Origin: Paraphaeosphaeria minitans
Taxonomy: Eukaryota > Ascomycota > Dothideomycetes > Pleosporales > Didymosphaeriaceae
NCBI GenBank assembly: GCA_015832175.1
Contig: WJXW01000004.1
Location: 3,720,001-3,784,000 of the forward strand
Direction of reading: 5' to 3'
Length of the DNA stretch: 64,000 bases
How positions within the stretch are numbered: the first letter of the stretch is position 1; every line of letters starts with the position of its first letter. The notes below the pieces were generated by a model that did not search any database, was not told the origin of the DNA, and saw only the letters and a program-made list of their open reading frames with translations. Made by a program: the position numbers and the translations under genes. Positions 21,343 through 32,007 of this stretch are shown here, piece after piece.

Positions 21343-22744
21343 CTACCTGCCGCCCCCTGACCAAAGAGTCATTGCATTTGCTGAGCACGGACATATTCCT
21401 CGAGCTGCCACGTCTGCTCCGCCGTCCCGGCCGCCATCCCCTGGGCAACCCTCTTCATGCACCTGCTGCATGTGCTGCTTGAGATTGTCGCCTCGCGTAA
21501 AAGCCTTCCCACAGACCTGACAAACATGCTTTTTCTGGTCAGAGTGCACCGACAGCTCGTGGCGCTTCAGATGCTCCCGGCGTACGAATGCAGCTGAGCA
21601 GTTGCTGCAGACGAATGGCCTCTCAACTGTAAGTTCTAGGTTCCACCTTGCTACCCCTCTCGGCGTATGCTGATTCTGCGGCTTGTTAACACCCCACGTC
21701 GGAATATGGAGCCGGTAGTATGTGTATGCACTTACAGCTGCAGCCGTTTCCGCTCCGCCTCTCTCCACACCCTTGTCTGGCCTGCCTCGCGCAGTAGGCC
21801 TCCCCGTGTTCCCACCTGGAGCCCAATCCGCCTCGTCTGCCTCCCTTGCGTGGCCGCTACCGCCTCGAGCTCTATCACCATAGACGAAAGTTTGTGTCGA
21901 GATGCCATGATCTTGGACGTCATCGATAGACTCATCGTTGACTCCTTGGCTATCTTCGTCTTCTTCGATCCCCTCCTCGTATGCAAGAGAAGTGTATTGA
22001 GTGTAGCTAGGCTTATTGCTTATGCCACGGAGGCCGCGATCACGGTTGACACGAACTCTCGCAATGGCATTGTCTACATCAAATGCGGAGTCACGTTCTG
22101 CTGCTTAGGCTATTTGCTGAGCTTCAGCGGAGATATTTACGGACAGATTAGAGGCAGGCTTTTTCAGCTTAGCCTTTCTAGCTGCTGCTCGAGCATTGCT
22201 CTCGCCGTACCCAGTTGAGGAGCAATTGTCTGGGCTATGAAGCTGTCGGACTCAGATGAGCTGGACACAGAGCTCGAGGAATCTGCCTGGGGAAGTTGCA
22301 CACCTTCAAAGCGTACGAACTTTTTGCTCCTCGTAGCAGCTGCACCATGGAGGAATTGCTCGGGCTCTTCTTCATCTTCCGCGTCGGAAGCAACGGAGTC
22401 CACATTGTTAGCGGTACCAGCGACGGGATCACCTGCTGCCACATCGTGGGTCAACTCGGTTGTCGTTGATGCCTCCGCCTTCGAGTCCGACTCGGCCTTC
22501 CTCTTATCGGCGACCAAAAGCCGCGACACGGGTCGTACTTGGGCGTGGTATTGTTCGTGATGACCCAGTAAGGATAGGACGACGGTTCGTCTTGTCGATC
22601 CACGTATCGAACCTGGATGTCTTTATTGGTCGACGGGAGTGAAAATCCGCCGTCTTTATTTCCTCCGGAACTCTCTACCTGCGCGCCTCGGCCGACTGCT
22701 GACCTGCCGCCACCCCACCCCGGACCTGTTTGGTCGCCCTCCAT
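21343..22744 (-). CDS. C2H2 zinc-finger protein (5' exon structure uncertain)
   Basis: Four minus-strand segments with coding character. The segment from about 22600 to 22211 includes an acidic EDEEEPEQFL stretch and a poly-Ser run. It can join in phase, through GTACGG..CAG, to an exon of about 22100-21736 (FDVDNAIARVRVNRD, acidic EEGIEEDEDSQG). That joins through a 60-nt GTAAGT..CAG intron to 21675-21343. The last exon has two fingers: CSNC..H-E-L-S-V-H and CQVC..H-M-Q-Q-V-H. The start at the ATG at 22744 needs one more intron whose donor I cannot fix. Without these introns the gene would look frameshifted. Likely a nuclear regulator related in layout to its two C2H2 neighbours. Confidence 0.55.
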
Positions 22745-24424
22745 GGCCGCTTCGAGCAATCATTAGCAACGCCTACGAAGAGCCCTGAAGTACCTACCTT
22801 GTGGCGACTCTATCGATCTTATGATGCTCGTGATGCTCGTAATTTTCGTGGCACAGCGGCGGTGTCAGATTCTCGAGGTGCGCGCGGATGTCGCTTGCGG
22901 CTGTTGAAGAAGGCACCTATGGTGCCTAATCCTGCAGCTTTGGGGGTCAACAGGGCGCTCACGCAACGGAACGATCGATCGCGACTGGGAAGGTTTGGCC
23001 GCGTGGTGGGTCAATGGCGTGTCGCCAACGTGTGTGAGTGTCGACCAGAAGCGTTCCTCTGCATTAGTCATGCAGCACGGGGCATGTGTGCATGTGTATG
23101 ACAGGTGAAGTCGGCTTCAATTAAGCGCGCGGTGAACTCAAAAATAGCTCCTGCAACAGGCGCGCTTGGTGTAAGGAAATGTTGGGCACGCGGTGGAGCA
23201 TGCTTAGCGAACCTCCAGTTTACGTTTGGCCAGCGATGGAATGCAATCGAACGTGGCTGTCCCAGTGGTAAAGGCGCGTCTTTCAACGGCATGCAAGTGC
23301 CATGGTCTGGCAGATTATAGCTGACGGTGCTTCGTCACGCAACTAGGGTAGGTGTTCTGTAGTTTCGTTAAGATCAACATGCCACCATCCATCGAACATC
23401 TAGCTAGGAAATCGCAATAGAAACAAAGTGAAGAAATACAGATGGTGATGCGTGCGTTCGAGCTGTCTTCCGCCATAGATGTTAGTAGCAGTCAATTGGG
23501 AAGGAACCAATCCTTTCAGTGAAGCTATGTCAATCATTGCCGCTCTGCGATATAGCTCTCTCTACTTGGTGGACTCTCTCGATGGTAGAGGCGATCTAGA
23601 AGCGAAATCCCTGATGTAAGCATACACTTTTTGAAAATGAAGGTAGGTGGCAAGTATCAAAGATTATCATGGGAAGGGAAGGACATTCCCACAAAGAAAT
23701 GACCAAACCGGGCTTATAGATGGAACCATTCTATCTTTTCAATTAATCTAGTATGTCAGGTATGCATGTCCTCAGCTTCATGAGTGCTGTAGATTTTGTT
23801 GTTATTGGGTATATTGTTGTGGTTCACTAGGCATTGGTACAAACGTAACATTAGCGCTAACCTCTTGAAGCTGCCTGCTCGTTCAACCGCACACAGAACG
23901 CGATTTTCCAACCCCACAAGCAAGGAAGGCTTGATTCAAACCAAGACTTCTGATGCGCTCGGTCATCAGCTGGAAACCGTGGGATTTCGAGTTTATCCTC
24001 TACAACGGTCTTCGAAAATCTGCTTGAGTGACTGGTAGAAGCCTCGTTACGCATGAAGGGGCCTTAACCTGATATATTTGAATCAAGGCTCCGTACGATG
24101 GCATGACATCTGCCAACGCTGCACATTGCGAGACGATCAAGCCGGGGAAAAGCTTAGCAGGTAGAAGGATTTCATTTTCAGAAGTCGCCCGGGTTTTTCA
24201 AGCCTTTAGATGATGTGTATTGGAGATTTCAGGATATTGTGTATATCATTCCCTTGCCATCCGTGTATACCTATCTACCCAAGGCTAAGATCACACGTGG
24301 ATGCATACCAAATCGCGCGCCTATCCAGCTGACCCATTGATATCTATGGAGAACTGGGAGCCATGGCTTTCCTCATAGTGACGGCAAACATGACCGTCAT
24401 CCGGCTAGAGATCTGAGAAGGCAT
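22745..24424. other. 1.7-kb intergenic region, nothing recognised
   Basis: AT content is slightly raised, but there is no RIP-like loss of CA/TG. No protein-like ORF, tandem repeat or RNA gene was recognised. Confidence 0.45.
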
Positions 24425-24786
24425 TTAGGAAGAGGCCTGGGAGGCGGCACCGCCACCCGAGGACTTGGGATCGCCTGTAGCGCCTGAGATCATGTTAGAC
24501 ATTTCCAGGTCGAAGCAGTGTATAGTCTCTCACCCTTGTTATCCTTGGTGTTGTCGTTGGCATTCGTGGAGTTGGTCTTCTTCTTCGGCAGCTTAGGCTC
24601 GAAGTCCTCGTCTGCAGCGGTGGTAGGATCGAAGAAATCATCATCGACGAGGAGGACCTTACACGTGTTGGGTTTCAAGCGGACTGCGAGGATCTCAGTT
24701 TGTTTGTCTTCATGTACCTTAACAGGAAGCATACACTGGCCGAACTTGTCGCGCATCTTGCCCTGAGTGTTTCCGAACGGCTTCAT
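24425..24786 (-). CDS. Small hypothetical protein (about 103 aa)
   Basis: Exons 24786-24534 and 24483-24425, intron GTGAGA..TCTCAG, phases matching. The start is the ATG at 24786 (MKPFGNTQGK); the frame is open upstream but only through non-ATG codons. The protein has a short hydrophobic core (LAVRLKPNTCKVLLVDDDFF), an acidic patch, a Lys/Asn-rich segment (LPKKKTNSTN) and a Gly/Ser/Ala tail. No domain recognised. Confidence 0.45.
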
Positions 24787-25535
24787 GGAAGGCAGTGTAG
24801 CGAGGAGGTAAGGCGAGAGACGGGTATGAGCTGATAGTTTGGACACGATTTCTCAATTAGAAAGTCCCTAGATGTTGTTTTGGCGATATTCAAGCCGAGT
24901 CTAGTCATTTCTAGAATGCCTCGTCACACTAGTCGGGAGGTGATGCCATCGGGATGCCATAACTTCTGATTGCATCATGGCATGCCTTGAAATTGCAAGT
25001 GGAATTCTCGAGATATACTGGACACATTGCCTCGAAGTACGTGCCATTCCAGGTCTGCTCTCTTATTGAGATGCGTTCAGTCAGGCAGTGTTGAGGTGCA
25101 TTGTCTTATGACTGATCACGATTTCAGATCCACAAACATGTACCAAGCGGGCCCAAAATACCACCCGAGGAGATCAACCATGCTTTTTAATGACATGTGG
25201 CAGCACTTTTCAAACGAATGCGTGGGGAAGGCAATCTCACAGGAAGCCCTCGTGGCTGTTCAAGCTGGCGCGCAAACCAAATTGCTCCCGCTGTTTCAAC
25301 AACATGATCAAAGTCAGGTAGATTGGCTCAAACAATATTCTGACCAAGGTATATATTCTGCCTCTCCTGTAGCTTGATGAAGCAGAGTATGGCTTTCCAG
25401 TTGTTATATATACACTTCAAACCACCCTTTGCACTAGCACAATTTTCTATATTGTGTACAAAACTTTTACGCCGTCTACCATTTAGTTAGTACCCCAGAC
25501 TGTTCCGTTCTATCCCATGGCTTGCCCTGATCCAA
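24787..25535. other. Intergenic region
   Basis: About 750 bp. A plus ORF at 25027-25377 shows no family resemblance and ends in low-information sequence. Nothing else recognised. Confidence 0.4.
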
Positions 25536-26247
25536 CTAGGCAAGATTTGGTCTGGAATCCCTGAAAACGCCCAAATATCCTCTAGAGTTTCCTCCACAAG
25601 CATGATTGTATCCTGCGGATACGTCACCATCCTGGCCCTCGTCGCCCTCTTCCCCCTCGTCGTCACCCGCGCCGGAGCCCTGGCCCTCTGCCTCGGATCC
25701 CTCCTCGGCGAGGATGTCGTTCACCGCGTCGTATAAGCGCTGGCCCCACCCAGTACCATGAGAAGCCTTCATGTGCTTCTTGAGATTGTCCTTCCGCTTT
25801 GAGCGGTGTGAGCAGCCGGGGCAAGCGTAAGGTTTCTCGCGCGTACCATGGCTGTCGCGCAGGTGCCGCTTCATGTTGTGCTCCTGCGCGTAGACTTGGC
25901 CGCAGTGGGGGCACACGAAACCCCTATCGTCACTGTCACTGTCATCACCGCCATCACTCGCGCTGGTGGTGGCCTGGGTGGACTTGTGGGGTGTTATGGC
26001 CGCTGTGGTCATGTTAGGTGGGTTGGCCTGCCATATGAGATGGGAGACTCGCCTTTGCCCTTGCCTTTGGCGTCTTGCTTGGTCTTTCTATTGGTGGAAT
26101 CGGAGGACTTCGAGCCGCTCTTGGAGTTGGATAGCTCCTGGCCGGACTCGGAGAATTGAGCAGCGACTGGATGGATATCAGCAAGTGCTTCCCAATATTT
26201 GGTGGGTGTAGCTTACATTGGGCTTTGGCATTGGGGGAAAGCGACAT
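25536..26247 (-). CDS. Small C2H2 zinc-finger protein with a probable GC-AG intron
   Basis: Exons 26247-26217, 26166-26065 and 26002-25536 give 199 aa in phase. Intron 1 is GTAAGC..ATCCAG. Intron 2 has no usable GT donor but ends with a perfect CTAAC branch site and CCACAG acceptor. A GC donor at 26064 (or at 26052, also in frame) joins the frames exactly. The N-terminus is Ser/Lys-rich and an acidic patch (DGGDDSDSDDR) precedes two fingers: CPHC..H-L-R-D-S-H and CPGC..H-M-K-A-S-H. The second finger shares the R-K-D-N-L-x-x-H core with the other two C2H2 genes nearby. The C-terminal region is Glu/Gly-rich. A shorter start at 26012 is the alternative. Confidence 0.7.
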
Positions 26248-27234
26248 AATCGATATATGATGGGGATTGAGGACGTGAAGAATTGACTGGATTGGGATAG
26301 TGTTCGAGGATTGCCGATTTTCCAGAGTTGATTTGCAGGATTTAGCGACCGTGAGGAACTCAGTCGTTGCCGGAAGCCGGTACAAGATGGGAGAAAGCAA
26401 AAAGAGTGGTCGGGGTCCGGGTTGGTAGTCCTTGGGAGAAGATCCAAGGCGGAGGATGGTGGGTTTTATATAACTCAGCAAGACATACCAGATGAACGGT
26501 GGGCTCGAGCACTTGGCTTCGCCGAGTATACCAAGTTGAGAAACCAAGGTGACCCGAAAATCCCCGGTCATAGGCGAAATCAAGATCAACTTGCGCACTT
26601 TCGCAATCTAAATTAATGAAGTTTCACACGGTAACGAGTGCGCTGTAATACTGTGAGGCCCTACTGTGAATACATCTGGTGATAGTTTCAAACTAGTCTA
26701 ATAGCAACATACAAAAGATGTCTGACTCCAGCACTCATTCATATGAGTATAATCAGATTCCAATCGCACTGGCACCCTGTCATCTTCACTCTGGATCTTG
26801 CGTCAGGCTGCCCACCACAAACACTTGCGACGGTTGCAACGCGAACAGCTCTTGAAATTTATGATGACCAGGCGATTCGAAATAGCAGGAGCTCGTCTTT
26901 CGTCCCTACCAGCAAACAAGTGTCGCCTACTGTAACAAGTTGTTCAATATATCATCGCTCTGTGCGCCCACAGTCTGCTCGTTACGCACGTCGCTAGGTG
27001 AATGCGACTGGTGCGCCAGGCCTCAACCTCGATTCCAAAAAAAGGTTAGGTCAGTGAACGAAGAAAGGCTACCTATGGAAGCGAGTAGATATGCATTAGT
27101 ATGTATGCTTTACATGAAAATATAGAGCAGACCGAAGTCGCCACAGCCCTTGGATATATCGTGTGCCTCGTAACGCCGTAACTATGATATAAATGCCGCA
27201 AAATAGATCAAAAAATGAACAAAAAAAAATGAAA
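26248..27234. other. Intergenic region, nothing recognised
   Basis: Roughly 1 kb between the start of the third C2H2 gene and the 3' end of the 780-codon unknown gene. ORFs are short and unconvincing. Confidence 0.45.
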
Positions 27235-29577
27235 CTAGTCCCGGAAAAATAGATCCCATGTGTCAACGACCCTAGGGTCAATATGCGCCGCTTCTTTGTT
27301 AACCTGCTTCACCCGCGCTTTCCAGCCCTCAAATCCCTCCTCTTTCATCGCTAAATGTGTTCCAATTGTTGTCTCGACAAAGCGACGGTGCGCAAGTCCC
27401 CGCTCGGTCTCTGCCCGCTCGGGAGGTGCCATGGTGTTCTTGTTCAGCATGCCCTTGACTTTGCGGATACCCATGATAGTGCTTTCTTTTCGGGTTCTGT
27501 AGTATTTGACTGATTCACCGAGGGTCTTCATTTGCTTCGTGAAGCTGTGTCGGTTTTCAAGGAAGACGCGCGTTTCATCCGATATGGGCGGAGGGATCTC
27601 GTCACCAGAATCACCGTCTGAGTCGGCGACTTCGGCGTCGGGGTCAAGGAACTCATTCACTGCGGGTCCCTCCATGAGAGAAGCAATGCGCACACCCAAC
27701 GCGAGACGACGGGGTATTTGTTGGGGTACTACCGGGACGAAGGCGGGGATGTTGTCTTCACTCTCGCTAACGGCTGCGCTTGATGGTTGGCCCATACGCC
27801 GTCCTGATCGCCGCGCATCGCGCGTGCGTACTGCGGGGACATCCTCGTCTGCGTCGGACAACGAAGCGGATGGTCTCGGCGTAGGATTGTGAGATCGCTT
27901 CACACGCTTGAAAGGCCGGCTGTGTGCGCGCTGGTCGTCTCTCGATGAACCGTGCATCTGGACGCGCTTGCAGGCAATCTTGAGTTGATCCACAAAGGAG
28001 CCATTGAAAGGCATTTTGTGTTTGTCGAATCCAAGGACCTTATCCCTCGCCGCGATGATGAAGAAATATTTCACCAATGCTTTCAATAGCAGCTCCTCTG
28101 CGCGATCTCCGCCCTGAATACTGTTGAATGCAGGGCCCAACTGAAGATCTAGCAGCACGTCTTTGATTTTCAGATCATCTCCCACGATAGTGTCAGTCCC
28201 GGCACAAAAAGCGTGAACGTGCATGCGTGGAGCAGCGCGGTCATTCTTGTCGTGCAACTTGAAAGACGCCCAAGCCTCGCAGCCTTCGAGCTGTGGTCGG
28301 CTTGTATCTTCCCGGAATGTACCGAGTAGAAGTCGCAAGTTGAGGAAGCCTTTGTCGTTGGTGTGGATCTTCTTGAATGTGCAGGCCGTCAAAAGTGGCA
28401 GTAGTGACAGCGTGCTGGGTCCCATCTTCTTTTGAATTTCCCTCAATGTGGGATCAGTTTCGATGATAGCCTCTTCGACCAGCGTATCTGGCGTCGGGAG
28501 GGACTGTCGAGTTCGTGCTTCCGTCCCGAAGCTCAAGGCAACATCAGCGTCGAGCGAACTCGTCACAAGGTCGGAGGAATTCACGCTTGTAGCGCGGGTC
28601 AATTCTTCTGGCCCATCAATCATGTCGACATCTAGTATTTGCTGCTTGGGGGTTTGTCGCGGTGTGGGGAGTTTTGCGGCGTGAACGAGCTCCTGGCGTG
28701 GCTCGGCCGCGTCTGGCTTATAGGAGGATCCCGAGGTTTCTCGGCTTGTGCGAGCGCTATGCCCGGCTTCAGCGTCGTCTTTCTCCAAGTTGACCATCAC
28801 CGGCTCTTTTTGACCTGTCGGGCGGTTGAGCGAGCGAAAGTCTTTCTCACCTTGGCGTAAGATCATCTGCACATCCTTGCGTTCTTCATCCTCATCAATT
28901 AATTCATGGTGCTTGTAATGATGCGTCGTTCTTAGGCGCTTGAAAGCTGCGACAAGATGTCGATAGTTGGGTTGTGGCAGTGGGGCTTCCAGTGAGTTCT
29001 TTGTCGCCCAGACCAAGAGATAATACTTGATGAGAGCGATCGTTTGATCGCGACACTCGGGCGAGCGCTCGTAGTTGTACCACGAAAGCGGCGGGATCCT
29101 GTTGAGCTTCTCGATTTCTCCCTCTCCCAAGTGGACAAGCTCGACATGAGGGTCGGCCTTTCTCCGTTTCAATGAGGGCGGAAATTCGTGGTTCTCGATG
29201 GCGTTGGCATCGACACCTATTTTCAATGCTCGGACATGGTCTTCTGGTTTTGTGACGTAGGCAATTACAAGCTTGTCTGGTTCATCCTGTAAATCATACT
29301 CGTTCGCATTGATGGCGATGCGTCCGTTGTACAAGTGAAAGAGCTCTCGTGGCAGGAGTGACATGAGAAACCCGAAGCCTTCGTCTAGAAGCTGGTCGTC
29401 AAGTTGCAAAAGGTCATCCCGCAAGAGATCTGAGCTGTCGCGCGCCATTTGCGATGAGATTCGAGCCCAGTCCAGATGTCGAAATGAGGGTGTCGCGCTG
29501 TCAGTCGGCCACTCGGCTGCTGCGCTGGCTGGGTGAATGAAAGTGGTCTGAATCGGGCTTTGAACTGCAGACGACAA
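27235..29577 (-). CDS. Large hypothetical protein (about 740-780 aa), no known domain
   Basis: A long intron-free frame. Its 5' end has no ATG (it opens with TTG), and the first in-frame ATG is at 29448. Coding-like sequence (SPIQTTFIHPASAAAEWP) lies before that ATG just after a CTGCAG acceptor-like site, so a short upstream exon, possibly within 29586-29801, is likely. Residues 40-260 look folded (LLDEGFGFLMSLLPRELFHLYNGRI; LIKYYLLVWATKNSLE). A second folded-looking block lies around residues 390-540 (KKMGPSTLSLLPLLTACTFKKI; LLLKALVKYFFIIAARDKVLGFDK), separated by disordered Ser/Thr/Pro sequence. The C-terminus is charged, helical and ends DTWDLFFRD. I do not recognise the family. Confidence 0.75.
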   Translation of the reverse strand: MSSAVQSPIQTTFIHPASAAAEWPTDSATPSFRHLDWARISSQMARDSSDLLRDDLLQLDDQLLDEGFGFLMSLLPRELFHLYNGRIAINANEYDLQDEPDKLVIAYVTKPEDHVRALKIGVDANAIENHEFPPSLKRRKADPHVELVHLGEGEIEKLNRIPPLSWYNYERSPECRDQTIALIKYYLLVWATKNSLEAPLPQPNYRHLVAAFKRLRTTHHYKHHELIDEDEERKDVQMILRQGEKDFRSLNRPTGQKEPVMVNLEKDDAEAGHSARTSRETSGSSYKPDAAEPRQELVHAAKLPTPRQTPKQQILDVDMIDGPEELTRATSVNSSDLVTSSLDADVALSFGTEARTRQSLPTPDTLVEEAIIETDPTLREIQKKMGPSTLSLLPLLTACTFKKIHTNDKGFLNLRLLLGTFREDTSRPQLEGCEAWASFKLHDKNDRAAPRMHVHAFCAGTDTIVGDDLKIKDVLLDLQLGPAFNSIQGGDRAEELLLKALVKYFFIIAARDKVLGFDKHKMPFNGSFVDQLKIACKRVQMHGSSRDDQRAHSRPFKRVKRSHNPTPRPSASLSDADEDVPAVRTRDARRSGRRMGQPSSAAVSESEDNIPAFVPVVPQQIPRRLALGVRIASLMEGPAVNEFLDPDAEVADSDGDSGDEIPPPISDETRVFLENRHSFTKQMKTLGESVKYYRTRKESTIMGIRKVKGMLNKNTMAPPERAETERGLAHRRFVETTIGTHLAMKEEGFEGWKARVKQVNKEAAHIDPRVVDTWDLFFRD

Positions 29578-30516
29578 TCGATCGTTTAAAACGCGCCAAA
29601 GTAGTCAGGCAACGAGTGCCCAAATGCAAACAGACGACGAGAAGTGTATTCAGAGTGATCATGAAGAGGGATAGATGGGGGGAGAGCGCCGAAACGGTCG
29701 CATTCCAGGAGGTTCGTGCGCGCCAAGGCTAGCCTTTCGGTGATTGGCGACTGGTACGAACGATCCTGATCAGGAGCCCGGGCTAAGGGCTTCCTTTTCA
29801 CTATGGATCCGTGATCCGCATTTGCAGTGGTAAGAGAAGACTCCTTTCTTCCTAATAGACGACGGTCCGCTGATGGAAACAGTCGACAGCGCCCTGACCA
29901 GCTCGAAAGGTGTTGAGTCGCACTCGCATGGTCTCAGATTGCACTTCCTTCTATTGGTGCAACACCTCTCTCGACAGCAGTCTGACTCTCAGCTCCCCTG
30001 TCATCCATACCGTAGGTAATGACTGTACCATCGTTATTATATGTCAACAAGACACGGTTCACAAGTCTATACTGCCGTTAGAAGAAGTGCGTCCTGACGA
30101 TTAATGGATATCACGGAATGGCCACGCAACACAACCATGACTGGCATGCCTAGACGAGCCGAGCGTGCGTTGGTGTAATGAAATTGCATCCCATGCGAGT
30201 GGCCGGAACGCTTCGGCACGCCACACGCCTACTCCTAGTGCCGCGGAGGGATGACCAAACAACCTTTGTGGTCCACACCACGGAACAACTTCTGTCGAGA
30301 GCCGAACTTCGAAATAGACCGCGTTGGATGACAGGTTATCTCGTTGACAATGGTCTGGCATGTGGGGCCAGGGCAATAAGGAGCACTCAGGCGTACGGCA
30401 CCTCTTCACTTTAGCCGACCCCACCGCCACATGCTCATCACCACCACCGCAAAGCCTTCAAAAGAGCACAATGTTCCACATCAATGAATCCTTAAGAACA
30501 TTCTACAATTGCAATA
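29578..30516. other. Divergent intergenic region
   Basis: About 940 bp between the unknown gene and the flavin monooxygenase. It probably contains a first exon of the former (see that entry). Other ORFs are not protein-like. Confidence 0.45.
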
Positions 30517-31850
30517 ATGTCACATTTCCCTCGACGCCCACCCTCAGGCATCAAAGTGATCATAGTCGGCGCTGGATTTGCTGGCATCGCCGCAGCCATA
30601 GAGTGCGACCGCAAAGGGCACACCGTCACACTCCTCGAGAAAGCCGAGGCCATCGAGGAAATTACACGCTTCGGCGACATCATCAGTTTCGATCCTAATG
30701 GCGCGCGCCTGTTTGAGCGTTGGCCTGGCGTTATTGAGGCCATGTACAAAGTCGCGCGCAAGACGTCTTGGCTAGACTTGTACCATTGGAAGGTTAGATT
30801 CAACCATCCGATTTCCCCCAACATCGTCCTCACTCAGAGAAGGGCGAGTTCGTCACGCGGCAATCCTTCGCAGATGAGGAAAGCTGGGGGCCTAGAATCA
30901 ATGGCCACAGAGGGGAGTTGTACGATATAATTTACCAGCATGCGATAAATCGAGGTCTGGACATACGACTTGGTCAAAGAGTCACGGACTACTTTGAAGA
31001 CGACAACAAAGCTGGTGTCGTGGTCAATGGAGAGAGAATGGAGGCCGACATTGTTATCGCAGCTGAAGGTGTGCGGTCACGTGGCCGCAAGATCGTGCTG
31101 GGATTCGATGATAAGCCCAAGTCCTCCGGCTACGCCGTCTACCGGTGCTGGTTCCGCGGCGACGCGATTAAAGACAACGCGCTCATCAGGCACCTTGTAG
31201 AAAACGGAGACACGCACTCAGGTTACATCGGACCAGATTTGCACTTCCTCGTTTCTTCGTTGAAAAATGGGAAGGAGTTCAATTGGGTGTTTACACATGT
31301 CGACGATGGAAATATAGAAGAGAGCTGGCAATTTCCCGGTAAGATCGAAGACTGCCTCAAATATGTGGAGGGTTGGGCACCGGTGGTGCAGGAGATCGTG
31401 CGCGCAACACCAAAGGATGCGAGACTCATCGATCACAAGCTTGTGTTCCGGGATCCGCTGCCGACGTTCATATCGCCCAAAGCGCGCATCGTGCTCATAG
31501 GAGACGCGGCGCATCCGTTTCTCCCGACTTCGATACAGGGAGCAAGCCAGTCCATCGAGGACGGTGTGGTGCTCGCATCATGCCTGGAGCTCGCCGGTAA
31601 GAAGAACATTCCGCTTGCAGTAAAAGCGCATGAAAACATTCGATATGAAAGGGTGCATAAAGCGCAGGCTACAGGTGTGAAGACAAGGGAACGGTGGCAC
31701 AAGGCAAACTGGGATGAGATTCGAAAGACGCCTGAGGCGATCCACCTCGCGAGGGAAGCCTGGCTACTCAACTTTGACGCTGAGAAAGACTGCTATGACC
31801 GATACGCAGCCGTGGCGAAGGAATTGGAAGGCAATCGGGCAAGATTGTAA
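30517..31850 (+). CDS. FAD-dependent monooxygenase, salicylate hydroxylase-like
   Basis: Exons 30517-30792 and 30840-31850; 428 aa. The intron (GTTAGA..CTCAGAG) is required to join DLYHWK to the conserved KGEFVTRQSF and RINGHRGEL blocks. The N-terminal Rossmann motif is VIIVGAGFAG (G18, G20, G23). The second flavin motif has Glu168-Gly169 (AAEGVRS) where many members have Asp-Gly. The third, GDAAHPFLP, begins at residue 313 and is followed by QGASQSIEDG. This is group A flavoprotein hydroxylase architecture, acting on aromatic acids or polyketide-type substrates with NAD(P)H. It is convergent with the BBE oxidoreductase, 157 bp away. Confidence 0.88.
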
Positions 31851-32007
31851 ACAACTACCTACGGTACGATTCGCTTATACTACGATATATGCCAGATCAT
31901 GCGCTCACCAGCAATTCTGCACGACAATTTTTGACTAACCGACCTCTCCTCGCGATCTCTAAGCCTTCCTACACCGCTTCTTGCTTGCTCTGACGTCCAT
32001 TCTACTT

